NCBI RefSeq assembly: GCF_963678635.1
Contig: NW_026971449.1
Coordinates: 1-64,000 of the forward strand
DNA from: Symsagittifera roscoffensis
Lineage: Eukaryota > Xenacoelomorpha > Acoela > Convolutidae
Direction of reading: 5' to 3'
DNA length: 64,000 nucleotides
A program made the translations under genes and the position numbers. The notes under the pieces were generated by a model that worked only from the letters and a program-made list of their open reading frames with translations, searched no databases and was not told the DNA's origin. Positions 13,999 to 23,228 of this stretch are shown piece by piece. Positions within the stretch are counted from its first letter, which is position 1; every line of letters starts with the position of its first letter.

Positions 13999-14000
13999 GA

Positions 14001-14448
14001 TGAGTTTATAATCGGAGTGGCTTTCTCATAGAGTAATTTCGGATAAGGTACACCGTATGTTCGTCAAGCAATCTTATTTTCGGTCGGATAGTTCTTAGTT
14101 TAATACCAATCCTAACCTTATTCTTATTTTTCCTAGTCCCAATAAGTCTAGTATATACCGGTATTCTTGCAAGGTTAGAGGGGAGAATGAACAACTGTTT
14201 GCTAAGTAAATCTTTTTCTTCTCTGATTGAAACTATAAATAGTTTCAACCGTACGACTTATTTTAAGTTTTAGTCATGGATCATGAGTGGTTAGTTCTAA
14301 GTATTTTACAGCGATAGTTATCAAGAATATAAATGAAAAAATTTTGCATCCAACTCTTATGCACTCCTAAATTCTAACTCTCAAATTGGGTTTCATTGAC
14401 GCACGCTCTTTTCTCAAAATTAGTATATATAGGCGCTTAAACACTTCA
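14001..14448 (-). repeat. Element A 5' LTR (outermost)
   Basis: A 448-bp LTR starting TGAGTTTATAATC and ending ACACTTCA, so it has TG..CA ends. It aligns with the inner copy at 12826. A perfect palindrome lies at 14227-14248 (TTGAAACTA, TAAA, TAGTTTCAA), at the position where B and C carry a palindrome of different sequence. TATATATA near 14424 could be a U3 TATA element. Confidence 0.8.
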
Positions 14449-15012
14449 AGAAAGTTTGTAAGGTCTGTCAGTAAATCGAAATGTCTTAGAATATACCCAA
14501 AAGGGGGCCCGTTGAGTCGGCATGGGGTTGAATCCCTTCGAAAAGGTCGTCCGACCGGAGTTAAAAATTGTCAAACCAGCGAAAATTGGATAGTTTGTAA
14601 GAAAAGACAACCAATTAAATCAATTGCTGCTCTAAATGACTGCCCTGAAAACAAATCCTTGATTGTCCCGACTGCCCTTTAAAGTCGAAGAAGAAAAATG
14701 CTGTTAGACAAATAATACAATGATCAAATAAAGGAGGAATAAGTTATTTTGGTTCGTTTCTTTCCTTATTTTTATCTGATCACGCGCTATGTAAAGAATA
14801 AAATGATATTGGCAAGGCAATGAATTTTACCATTTTCGCTCTCAAATCAAATGGGCGTACGCGTAATTTTTCCTAGTAGATTGTGCACTTTTCAGATGGC
14901 ATGAAAAACTCCGGTCACAAATGGCAAGGTAAAGAGATGAACATTCTTGAAGAGAACAATCCACACCGAGTACAAATATTCCATTATCTTCAGCGAAAGA
15001 AAACAATCACTA

Positions 15013-15265
15013 CCCGGGTCGAGATCCCGCTCAAAAACCGCTCAAGATATGAGCGGTTAGAGCAATTTTCCAGCAAGATTTGAGCAGTTTGAGCGGTTTG
15101 AGCGGTTTGGGCGGTTTGTGCGGTTTTTTTGGAAAAACCCCTCAAACCGCTCAAAACTTGCTTCAAAAACCGCAAAAAAACCGCTCATTTCTTGCTGTGA
15201 TTTTTGAACGGTTTTTCAAGCAAGATTTGAGCGGTTTTAAGCGGTTTTTGAGCGGTCTTATAAAG
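15013..15265. repeat. GAGCGGTTT-type fold-back repeat
   Basis: It begins with an ACCCGGGTCGAGATC end and consists of GAGCGGTTT(TT) units in both orientations (AAACCGCTC on the left, GAGCGGTTT in the middle and right), giving strong hairpin potential. The same motif fills part of 37004-37552. The CCGGG-type ends and inverted units suggest a small non-autonomous fold-back element. Confidence 0.65.
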
Positions 15266-15276
15266 AAAATTGATTA

Positions 15277-15280
15277 AAAC
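15277..15280. other. Left target-site duplication of element B (AAAC)
   Basis: AAAC directly precedes the left LTR of B and is repeated directly after the right LTR at 36782-36785. A 4-bp duplication is usual for Ty3/gypsy integrases. It fixes the outer boundaries of B at 15281 and 36781, including the internal tandem duplication. Confidence 0.85.
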
Positions 15281-15690
15281 TGAGTTATGACCGATGTGGT
15301 TAACTCATATAGTAATTTCGGATAGGGTACACCGTCTGCTCGTCACGCTATCTTATTTTCGGCCGGATAGATTCGTGCAACTTCTTAGTCTAATACCGAT
15401 CCTAATCTTACTCTTATACTTTCTAGTCTCAGGGTGTTTAACTAGTCTCTGCTAGGCTCAATATATCTAGGGTATACTGGTTTGTTGCGGCGGCTGAAGC
15501 TCTCTTGGAGAGACAACTAATTTCTTTGTTAAATTCAAATCTCTCTGGTGCTGAAATTACAAGTAATTTCAGCACTTACAAATAAGTGGGTTGTTAGTTA
15601 GATGGATAATGATTGGTTAATATTAAATACTTTACAGTGGTAAAATGTCTGATTTATCCAATCTTAAAATGTAGTTTGGATCAGGTTCCA
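15281..15690 (-). repeat. Element B 3' LTR
   Basis: 410 bp, TGAGTTATGACC to ATCAGGTTCCA. It includes a perfect 28-bp palindrome at 15548-15575 (13-bp arms GTGCTGAAATTAC, 2-bp centre). Confidence 0.93.
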
Positions 15691-17285
15691 CCCATCCGGG
15701 TTTTACAGAGTTTTTTAGAATTATCTTTCTGCAATTCAAAGGATGGATGATGAACGTTGGTATTGGTCAAACATCGTATTCTTGTCCGGTTCCTCTTGTT
15801 AGAGAAGTTCCAGGACGCTGGAGTTTGGGGCATTAATCGTTGTGTCTTCTTATGACAACGACCGTGTTTCCCAACGAAATCAATCTGATTTCAAAATGGT
15901 TTGCTATGACGGGTTTTTCTGTATTATGTAGAGAACTTGTTTTGTGTTCAACCTCGTCTGGGAATGGCGTGGAGATTGTGCGTGGAGGGGATGCCTTGTA
16001 ACTCGGATCTGTACGTTTACTTGAACATCGAGGTGGTCATTGGTCTAGTTCAATGAAGTCCTTTTCTGCGAAGTCAAGTCGTACTCTAAATCCTTTGAGT
16101 TGTGATTGTGGATGGCATATCGGTTGTGGTCAGCCATTCTTGTTCGAGTGTAGTGGGGTCATTTTGTCTTTGGACGTTCGTTTTTGTTGTTGTGTGCTGA
16201 TGTATATACTGCAAGGTATAATATACATTGTATAAAATTTTTATTAGTTCAGTTTTTTAATTATGATTTTAGTTAGTTGTTTTCACAAAAGCATTTTGTT
16301 TTAGTTCGGTTATTTTGAAAAGTTACTCACCCTTGAGTCCCTCTTATTAAAAATAGAAGTGTGGTCACAAAGCGTGGATGTAGCACGGTGGGTTAGGCCG
16401 GCTATAGAGCATGCTCAGGACGTCCTCTCTGGTGGGTTAGGCCAGGAGTGGGAGTATGATTTCGTGCGGTTTCTTTGAGAGGTCCTGTTATGTGATAACG
16501 TTTTATGTTGGGTTTATGTTGGTCTTTCTTATGTTCCTTTGGTTGTGTCCTTTTTTCAAAAATCAAATTGTTTTTGTTATGGGTTTGTCTTTCGACTTTT
16601 TTGTGTTTTATTTTTTCTTTCTTAGACTTTATAATAGTCTTCAAAAGAATAAATTATCCAGTTTTAAACTGGGTTAATCCGGTTTGGGTACCGTTGGTTT
16701 TGTTTTCTTAGTCATGCTGTTATTTTATGGTTTGTGGTGTTTAGTAAGCTGCGTTGGTTAGTTTGTTTTAGTATATAATTCCTTTCCAACCGGGTTAAAG
16801 GAAAGTTTGAAACTTGTTGTCGTGTGTTAGAGTTGTTGAGTGTGAAAACTTGAAACTGAAATTCATTATTTAAACAATTCTTCGTGGGCGAGCTGTGCGA
16901 GTTTGGATAGAATTCTTGTGCGAGTGAATGAAAATATCAAAGGTTAGTACTGCATTTTTATTTTATTAATTTATTACATAGAATTTCAATTTTACTGCTA
17001 GTTTTGGGGGAAGTTATAAATTTTCATCATATTTAAATTTACTGCTTTATGGGGGAATAATTTATAAATTAATTTACTATATTTTGTATAAATTTTATCA
17101 GATTATTTTGTGAAAATATTAATGAAGTTTAGAATAGTTTTAACAAGTTTTTATTTTTTATTTTTCTTTTCTGTTTTTTGCAGATGATCGTGGTATGAGG
17201 ACTAAAGATCTAAAAGAAACATGAGTAAAGAATGGTTAGTATTAATTTAAATTTATTAGTAAAGAATATTTGAAATTATTCTTAC
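15691..17285 (-). other. Element B 3' non-coding region between ORF5 and 3' LTR
   Basis: About 1.6 kb with no convincing gene, although it aligns along its length with C (43456-45025). The base run GGATGGG just before the LTR (minus strand, 15691-15697) may serve as a weak polypurine tract. An 80-codon basic ORF (16402-16644) has the same start and stop in C. There is a palindrome CCAGTTTTAAACTGG near 16659, and splice-like sites occur on both strands near 16.94 and 17.18-17.29 kb. Confidence 0.55.
16402..16644 (-). CDS. Possible small basic protein (80 aa) in the 3' region
   Basis: A Lys/Arg/His/Asn-rich frame of 80 codons. The same start and stop are found in element C (44133-44375), with about nine residue differences and no indel. 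Its N-terminal half is strongly basic and its last 15 residues (TPGLTHQRGRPEHAL) are identical in both copies. Position near the 3' LTR and basic character recall small regulatory proteins of complex retroviruses, but that is analogy only. Plus-strand frames over the same bases are also open in both copies, so conservation of the frame alone is weak evidence. Confidence 0.25.
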   Translation of the reverse strand: MKTIIKSKKEKIKHKKVERQTHNKNNLIFEKRTQPKEHKKDQHKPNIKRYHITGPLKETARNHTPTPGLTHQRGRPEHAL

Positions 17286-17289
17286 CTGT
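17284..17289 (-). promoter_or_regulatory. Splice-donor-like site directly after the ancestral ORF5 stop
   Basis: The minus strand reads TAACAG|GTAAGAAT. The TAA at 17289-17291 is where ORF5 ends in C (B has an earlier stop). C has CAG|GTAAGTAT at the matching place. Downstream on the minus strand a CTAAC-type branch motif and CAC-AAG or CACAG acceptors near 16.92-16.94 kb could complete a 3' UTR intron. Confidence 0.35.
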
Positions 17290-17348
17290 TAATCGTCTGG
17301 GAAAAAACCGTGGGGGAAGATGTCGTGTATCATGTCGGAATTTGTTAG

Positions 17349-19097
17349 TTACTTTGCTAGTATGCGAATGATGTTTTTAGTTTGGAGCAGTGGCCAAAGC
17401 AATAGAAGTGCTTTAATGGTTTTTAGTTCTTCGGTGCCAACTGCAAACTCATAAGGTGTGTTTTGAATGAGATTATATATTTTGTGATTGTATTTAGTAT
17501 TATGAATAAATTCTAATATAGGGATTTCTATAGGTTGAATAAATTCATGTGGGATAAGGAAGGGTCTGGATTCTTCAGCATTAAAGGTCTTCGTGATGGG
17601 ACAAAATATATACATCTGTGTTATGGGATCATAATTGCGAAGAATACCGTGAAGGTTAGTATCTTTGATGCAATATGTGAAGTTAAGAAAAAATGGTGAA
17701 GTGTACTTCGAGTTAAGAAACTGAAAACGATGGTGTGGTTGTCTTGATGAAGTATGTAGATCAAAATGACTTTGTATGAAGCGATAGTATGTGTATGTGT
17801 GAGTTTGTTTAGTGCGTAACATGATGTCATGTGAACAGTGCAAATCGCGTTCAAGTGGTGGAAGGAAGTGAAAAGTTAGTGAAAATAATTGAAATTTTTC
17901 TTTAAAACTTTCGTAAGCTTGCATATCAGTTAGTGCTTCAGAAATGATGTGATCATATTTTCTATCGAAAATATTGAGTGTGAATACATATGATGTTTTG
18001 ATGAAGAATTTTTCTGTTAGTTGTGGGTTAGCGAAGCGGTCGTCATCTAAAAATTGGTCTTGATTAGTTCGGATGATATTATGGTCGTAATATTCTAGTG
18101 TAAATTCGTTAGCTCGGGGTGCAGTGAATGTTTTTAGTGATTTTTTATATCCTATATAAGTAAATTGTCTAGGTGTTAGTGTTGCGGTGAGTCTATATAG
18201 CATATCTTTATGCTTTTCTATATCGCTATGAGTATTAGATAGTGGGAGGCAAAGGGGATTAGTAAAATGATAATATGTTGTCCAATGAAGTGTAGGCATT
18301 AAAACATGTTCATTTACAAAACTACGTGTGTCGTTAGTGTCATTAGGTGTGTTTAAAGTATATTGTGGAAATGAAGGTAAGGTGATTGCTAGAAAAAATT
18401 TCGTGTTGGTGTGGTGTGGATGATTAATATATTCACGGGCTGTTCCTGGTTTGGTCGGGAATGGATTGTTTGGGAATTTTCTTTTAAAAGTGCGATAAGC
18501 TCGGTTTGTGCTATTTGATGATTCGGTGGATGTTGATGATTGTGCTAATGATGCAGTATAGGCTGAGGAGGGTGTAGGAGTAGGTGGGTTTGAGGATTCT
18601 ATTGTGGATGAAATTTGATTGATTGTGCGGGTGTTAGGGTGTATTAGCTGTTGTTGTAGGGTGATAAAATTATCAAGTTCTTGGGAAATTTGGGGAGTAT
18701 CGGGAGAATTAGATGATCGGTCGGAATGAAATGGAGAATAGGTTGGGGTTACTTGTGAAGCATAAGAGGGAGTAGAAATGGGCGGGAGTGGGTTATTTGT
18801 TGGGATTGGTTGAAAAGGGGGCTTTGAAAAAACTGAGGAGTTGGTTTGAAAATTATTAGATGGAGATGGTTCGGAGTCTGCAAATTCGTCAGGGGTTTCT
18901 ATATTAGGGTTATTGAGTTGTGAAATGGAGTATAAAACTGAAATATCTGAATTAGTATCCGAATTCATGCTTGATGTTATATTACTAGTTGGAAAATCGG
19001 GTGGCGGGAAAGCAAAAAGTGGGATTATTGTGATTGGAGTGTTGAGGTTGGTTGGGTGGGAATTTGAGCGGTGTAGGGATCCAAGTTGTCGGCTCAT
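17349..19097 (-). CDS. ORF5: 582-aa protein of unknown function downstream of Env
   Basis: The start ATG (19095-19097) overlaps the Env stop as ATGA, a stop-start arrangement that suggests termination-reinitiation. Residues 1 to about 215 are low-complexity Ser/Pro/Thr/Asn and probably disordered. Residues about 216-582 form a conserved, aromatic-rich region without signal peptide or membrane helix that I do not recognise. Element C carries the conserved half open (45029-46096) and A keeps fragments of both ends, so the gene is old in this family. B has a TTA-to-TAA change that removes about 20 C-terminal residues relative to C. It could be a structural or accessory protein; nothing in the sequence decides which. 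Confidence 0.7.
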   Translation of the reverse strand: MSRQLGSLHRSNSHPTNLNTPITIIPLFAFPPPDFPTSNITSSMNSDTNSDISVLYSISQLNNPNIETPDEFADSEPSPSNNFQTNSSVFSKPPFQPIPTNNPLPPISTPSYASQVTPTYSPFHSDRSSNSPDTPQISQELDNFITLQQQLIHPNTRTINQISSTIESSNPPTPTPSSAYTASLAQSSTSTESSNSTNRAYRTFKRKFPNNPFPTKPGTAREYINHPHHTNTKFFLAITLPSFPQYTLNTPNDTNDTRSFVNEHVLMPTLHWTTYYHFTNPLCLPLSNTHSDIEKHKDMLYRLTATLTPRQFTYIGYKKSLKTFTAPRANEFTLEYYDHNIIRTNQDQFLDDDRFANPQLTEKFFIKTSYVFTLNIFDRKYDHIISEALTDMQAYESFKEKFQLFSLTFHFLPPLERDLHCSHDIMLRTKQTHTYTYYRFIQSHFDLHTSSRQPHHRFQFLNSKYTSPFFLNFTYCIKDTNLHGILRNYDPITQMYIFCPITKTFNAEESRPFLIPHEFIQPIEIPILEFIHNTKYNHKIYNLIQNTPYEFAVGTEELKTIKALLLLWPLLQTKNIIRILAK

Positions 19098-21691
19098 CGT
19101 GGGCTAAAAAAATTATTATTTTGAGACTGAAAAGCGGTGGTATGGGGTCGTTCTATAATTTGTTCATATGTATTTTCATCTTGTGAATGATGTGTCATTA
19201 TGTGTTGTATGGGACTTTGCGATTTGTTTGGTCTAAAATTTGGGTTATGTGTTATTGCTAGGTTTCGGAAATTTCGTGGGACTAAGGATAATGGATGGTT
19301 ATGTGGTAGGGGTGGCAGCTGTGGTGCTGTAGGCGTTACTTCTATGTTATTATGTTCTTCGTTGTACGTGTTCTGTGTTGTTACTATTTTTGTATTATAT
19401 TCTTTGATTTGTTGTTCTAGAAGAATTTTGTTAATTGATGATGAAAAAATTCCAAAAAATCCTGCAAATAGTATGCGTGCTACACTTGCTTGTCTATTTA
19501 CTTGTGTGTGTATAGCACATGTGTTGTAGATTCCTTTTAAAAGTGATAAAAGAAGTCCTATAAAGTTAAACATTGCGTATAGGATAGTTAATTTTTCTAA
19601 GATGTAATAGGGCCACCCTAGAAAATCGAGAATTTCATTTTTTAGTGTAACAAAGCTAAAAATATTTATGGGTGAAAAATCTTGTGGTCTGTATTTTTCA
19701 CCGTTTAGATATATATAGTCTTTAATGTCTTTAAAATATCCGCTATAATCTTGTGTATAGATATCTGCAAATCCTGCTGTTTCGGCAAGTTTGCGTAAGT
19801 TTTGGTCAATTGATTGTCTTTGTATAGTGTCCATTTGTGTTAATAAATCCTGGAATTGTTGTGTTCTAATGTGATGTTGGATATGAAATTTTGAATATAA
19901 TCCAATTGATTGTAAATCAATATTTGGGTTACGAGCAATAGCTCTGATGCTTTCGGGTGAAAATTTTTTGAGTGATTGCATTAATGTGGAGTATGGGGTA
20001 AGAAGATAATATTTATCTTCATCAGGGTTCAATTGTACTACATTGTGGCTATTCTCTGATCCACATGGGACTGCGGTATCCCAAAAATATGTTCGTCTTG
20101 AAAGTGTGTCAACAAAATGTACTTTATTTTTATAAAAGATAGGGATTCTTTTATAGCATCTTTTATCTTCAAAAATATATAGTGGTGATACTTTTTTGGT
20201 ACAAGTATAAAACCATAAAATGTTTCCTTCGTAGTCTAGAAAATTTGATCTATTTCCTGATAGTAAATATCCTGCGTAAGGGTATTTTTAATACTGCTAG
20301 TGCAAATGATTGTATGATTTGTGTCCTTTCTAATTCGCATAGTTGGTGAAATGTTTCTAATTCGGAGAGTGACATCTCTTGAAAAATTCGACTAATCGTA
20401 TAGTCTAACTTCGTATCTAAGTGGATATCATAGTGGATATTACCAAAATAAGAATTAAACGTGTGCTTCTAGTGTCATGTGGCTTTAGATGTCCACCAGG
20501 TTGACCATTACTTTTTTGAAAGTTAACTGGTATATATGATGTTCCATCGTGTAGAGGATGACTTGTGGCATAGGGGTCAATTTTTATTTTTCCAGTGGTC
20601 ATGTCGAAACTTTTTTCGTATTCAATTAATATTTCAGAATATTGTGTTTTGTGAAGTGGGTTTCTGTATTTGCATGCGAGTTCTGTTTCTTGATATATTT
20701 GAAAACGTGTTAATTTGTTTTCTATATTATGGATATTTCGAAAACCAGTACTTTGTTTTCGTGATGGATTGACTTGTTCATATGGAATTGATTGTATAAA
20801 ATATTTTTTGTGAAATTTTATCATTCGAGCGTGTATTTTTGCTACTTGAAATGTTGTAAATGTATCCTCGGGAAACGAAACAATTGTTGCTTGTGTCCGT
20901 GTTGTAGGATCACAATAACCTTGATAGTTTTTACAAGGTAGTCTAATTCCTTGATAGATCATTGTGTTGTCAGATAAATCTCGTGTGAGTTGTATTTTTT
21001 CGAGTTGTATTTTCCAATCGAAAAACATTATTTCTTGATATCCTTTATTTTTTGTGTCTGCTTTGCAGTTTGATGGATTATTTATACCAATGTGTGGTAT
21101 CCAGTGCTTATCGTGTATGTCATAAGTTAATCTTCCATGTGCGCCGTTGTATGGGTATTTTTCATCTAATTTAATGTGTCCTTGATATCTTTCAAGTTCT
21201 GCTTGATGTACAGAATCGGCAAAGACTTGAAAATATACTAGTTTTCTGTCGGTGTTTTTATTTCTTGTGATGTTTAGTCTGAGTAGCTCGTTTTTACAAT
21301 CATCAGGATTTAGATGTAGAAGTCGTTCTATATTACTTTGGTAGAATGATTCATGGTCAAGTCGGTTTTTATTTCCGTTTGAAACTTGTGAACAATGTAC
21401 TTTCTTTTCGGAGAATGTTGCTGTAAATTTATATCCTATGACTGTTGTTGCTCGGGCTTTTGAATATAGTGTCGCTATTACATTTGTAGTTTCTATAGCT
21501 TGTGGTTCCGTTTCGCATTGTGATACTTGATTTATTGCATATTTGTGTAGTGTTTTTTGTTCATTTTCTTCACAATCGTAATGTGTTACTAATAAGTCTT
21601 GGGGTCCTGTGCGGGGAGAAGGATTCATGTTCTGATCGGAGATGATTAGAAAAAGGAGTTGAAGGAATGTCATTGTTTTTAAAATATACAT
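19094..21691 (-). pseudogene. env: Element B Env-like glycoprotein, chuvirus-type layout, frameshifted
   Basis: The N-terminal frame (20417-21691) begins with a signal peptide (MYILKTMTFLQLLFLIIS) followed by a cysteine-spaced ectodomain (YDC, SQC, VHC, DDC and later Cys). The C-terminal frame (19094-20032) holds a hydrophobic membrane stretch at about residues 135-170, a second at about 185-204 and a long polar tail. Between them lie motifs better preserved in C ('YTC', 'RCYKRIP', 'TRF/TY..DTAVPC'). This order of cysteines, a Cys-Tyr-x-x-x-Pro motif and a late membrane anchor resembles chuvirus glycoproteins. Breaks: a 22-bp deletion near 20455 and a 1-bp insertion near 20280. The start overlaps the ORF4 end by 13 bp. 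Confidence 0.65.
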
Positions 21692-22812
21692 GTATATGAT
21701 AATCTTGAGTACGGGTTATAAAATGTTATGTAACTAATTGTCTTTTTGGTATATCTGTCGTATTTATATATTACTTCAGTTGTTATGAATGGTGGTGGTA
21801 GTGATTGAGCTGTTATGTTTGGTGGGTTTAATGGGTAAGGATGCTGAGCAATGTTGTTTAGTTTAACCGTGATTTCAAATTTTAATTGTAGACTATTTTG
21901 TTGGAGTATTTGGATGTTATGGTCACGAATGTCTTCGTGGATGTCTTGTCTATACTGTAATCTATGAAGTGCCCAGTTGTGGAGTCGGTTACTTTCTGGG
22001 TGGTGTCCAAATAATGGTGGGGGTGCTGTGAATGTGTTCCAGTCTAATCTTAAAGGGATATTTGTTGATGGTTGTTCTCGATATCTAGCGTCGAGGTTAT
22101 TTGGGAAAATTGAAGGAAAAGGCGTCGGTGAAATCTGGCTTATTGATGGTGTTGATGGTAGTGATAATGTTTCTGGTAGTGATGATGACGTTGTTGTATC
22201 CGTAGAAATATCTATTGGATCATTTATTAAATTTGGTTCACCTTGTGTGAATGATTGTGTTGTCCAATATGGTAGTCGTGATGTTTGGTTTTGGGGGTTG
22301 AATGGATTTTCACGTATTTGTTCAGATGTTGGTGTTGAACCTAATTAATCTGAGGGTAGACTTGAGGTGCTACGTTGTGAAAGAGGTGTAGGGGTTTCTG
22401 GTAATATGCTAATTGGGTTTTCCGGAGTAGTTGGTGATGGGGATTGGGGTATATCAAAATGAACTCGAGGGGTTTGAAAATTCCTATTTCGTCGTGGATG
22501 TATATTTATTTCAACTGTATTTTGGTTTTGACTAATATTTCTTATTCTACTTAATTCTTGTGGTAGTGTTGGGTACAAGTTATATGATGGTTCACTTAGA
22601 GGTGCCTGTCGCTGAACTGGTTCTAATGGTTCAGATAGGCGAGCGTGTCGTTCTTCAAAAGTGTATGGGTTATCTTGGAAAGAAATTCGTGTAGATGTTT
22701 GGGGGTTTTGGGTAGTTGTAGGTATTGTCGGGTTTTCTTGGGATGATGTCGGTGAAGACTGACTGTGTGATTGTTGGTTAGTAATTTTTGAGGGTTTTTT
22801 GATTGATTTCTT
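21679..22812 (-). pseudogene. ORF4: proline-rich protein upstream of Env, one nonsense codon
   Basis: One frame is open from the TAA that ends TM2 (22813-22815) to a TAA at 21679-21681, except for a single stop at 22345-22347 where C has TAC. The N-terminal third is Ser/Pro/Gln/Thr-rich. The C-terminal part is conserved to A (motifs 'RHAPL'-like and 'NWALHRLQYRQDI'). No ATG occurs near the start, and in B the frame is the same as TM2, separated only by TAA. Synthesis would need readthrough, splicing or a TM2-ORF4 fusion. I do not recognise the family. Confidence 0.5.
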
Positions 22813-23001
22813 TTAGTGAAAAAATTTATGGTTATTGTAGTATTCTTCAAGAAAAAGAATTAGAAGGATTGTTGCTAAGGCGAATGTTATAATTGCCTTT
22901 TTTATACATTTGCATAATGTCAATATTAGGGATGATAAAAATGTTATAAAAATTACAAATAGTAAAAAAATATCTGTTCTACTAAAAATGGTTCGAATCA
23001 T
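22813..23001 (-). CDS. TM2: 62-aa two-helix membrane protein
   Basis: Two hydrophobic helices (about residues 9-30 and 36-51) flank a short basic turn (K-C-I-K-K), followed by LFLEEYYN.HKFFH. The C copy (50495-50683) is the same length with few changes and no indel. In A the second half is recognisable and runs on into the ORF4-like segment. Such a hairpin protein could be a viroporin-like or matrix-anchoring factor, but function is unknown. It lies between integrase and Env, so it would be made from an env-type subgenomic RNA. Confidence 0.55.
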   Translation of the reverse strand: MIRTIFSRTDIFLLFVIFITFLSSLILTLCKCIKKAIITFALATILLILFLEEYYNNHKFFH

Positions 23002-23045
23002 TTAAATAATATTTGGGTTTCCGTACCTGTGAATATGTCAATGAC

Positions 23046-23228
23046 TTAAGAAACTTGGAGATATATTTCAAATAGGCAGTAGAAAATTAAAAATATATTG
23101 CAAAAAATGATTAAAATTATCATGAAAGCTTCAAAAGTATCAAAGAGAAATATGAATAAAAGTTTAAATATTGTTAAAAAGTTTATGAAAATGTTGAAAA
23201 TTATGTTAACTGATTGAGAGAAGAGCAT
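23046..23228 (-). CDS. TM1: 60-aa hydrophobic membrane protein
   Basis: An almost entirely hydrophobic protein with Phe/Ile/Leu-rich segments at about residues 8-30 and 34-56. The C copy (50680-50910) starts at the same place but is 76 codons long and ends in an ATGA overlap with TM2; B stops earlier, and its TM2 start lies 45 bp beyond. Function unknown. Low-complexity AT-rich DNA can give hydrophobic frames by chance, so conservation of start and frame is the main support. Confidence 0.4.
   Translation of the reverse strand: MLFSQSVNIIFNIFINFLTIFKLLFIFLFDTFEAFMIILIIFCNIFLIFYCLFEIYLQVS

Larger units (their letters stand above)
1..14448 (-). mobile_element. Element A: old, decayed Ty3/gypsy-like endogenous retrovirus-like element, 3' end outside window
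   Basis: Reading the minus strand from 14448 to 1, this region carries decayed versions of the same modules found in elements B and C in the same order: LTR and leader, Gag, RT, RNase H, integrase, a small membrane protein, a proline-rich protein, Env and ORF5. Almost every frame is interrupted by stops and indels. Its LTR (about 448 bp) and primer-binding site differ in sequence from those of B and C, so it is a different subfamily as well as older. The 3' LTR should lie roughly 1.5-2 kb left of base 1. Most of ORF1, most of the Gag N-terminal domain and the protease region are missing. Confidence 0.85.
12101..14448 (-). repeat. Tandem duplication of leader plus LTR at the 5' end of element A
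   Basis: A unit of about 1.17 kb (leader followed by LTR) is present twice, at 12101-13266 and 13267-14448. The motif acttaaatgg starts at 12101 and again at 13267, and LTR starts lie at 12826 and 14001. The inner LTR copy lacks its last bases, where it joins the second leader. Element B shows the same kind of arrangement with a different unit and junction. Confidence 0.85.
14449..15280. other. Interval between elements A and B; no gene recognised
   Basis: Non-element DNA carrying a GAGCGGTTT repeat at its right end. A 98-codon plus-strand open frame (14386-14682) begins inside the LTR of A and has no recognisable domain, so I do not call it a gene. The first four bases of the element B target duplication (AAAC, 15277-15280) close the interval. 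Confidence 0.6.

Noticed and set aside
14386..14682. 98-codon plus-strand frame
   Set aside because: Starts inside the LTR of element A and runs into unique DNA; no domain, no second copy seen.
15028..15256. CRISPR-like spaced GAGCGGTTT repeats
   Set aside because: Units are contiguous, occur in both orientations, lack uniform spacers and sit in a eukaryotic repeat setting.
19200..19529. Plus-strand 109-codon frame also present at 46879-47208
   Set aside because: Antisense shadow of the Env anchor and tail; no start context or domain of its own.
21977..22348. Plus-strand 123-codon frame, conserved in C at 49641-50009
   Set aside because: It lies antisense to the conserved C-terminal part of ORF4. 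Codon bias of a Ser/Pro/Thr-rich minus-strand protein leaves the opposite frame open, so conservation is explained by ORF4.
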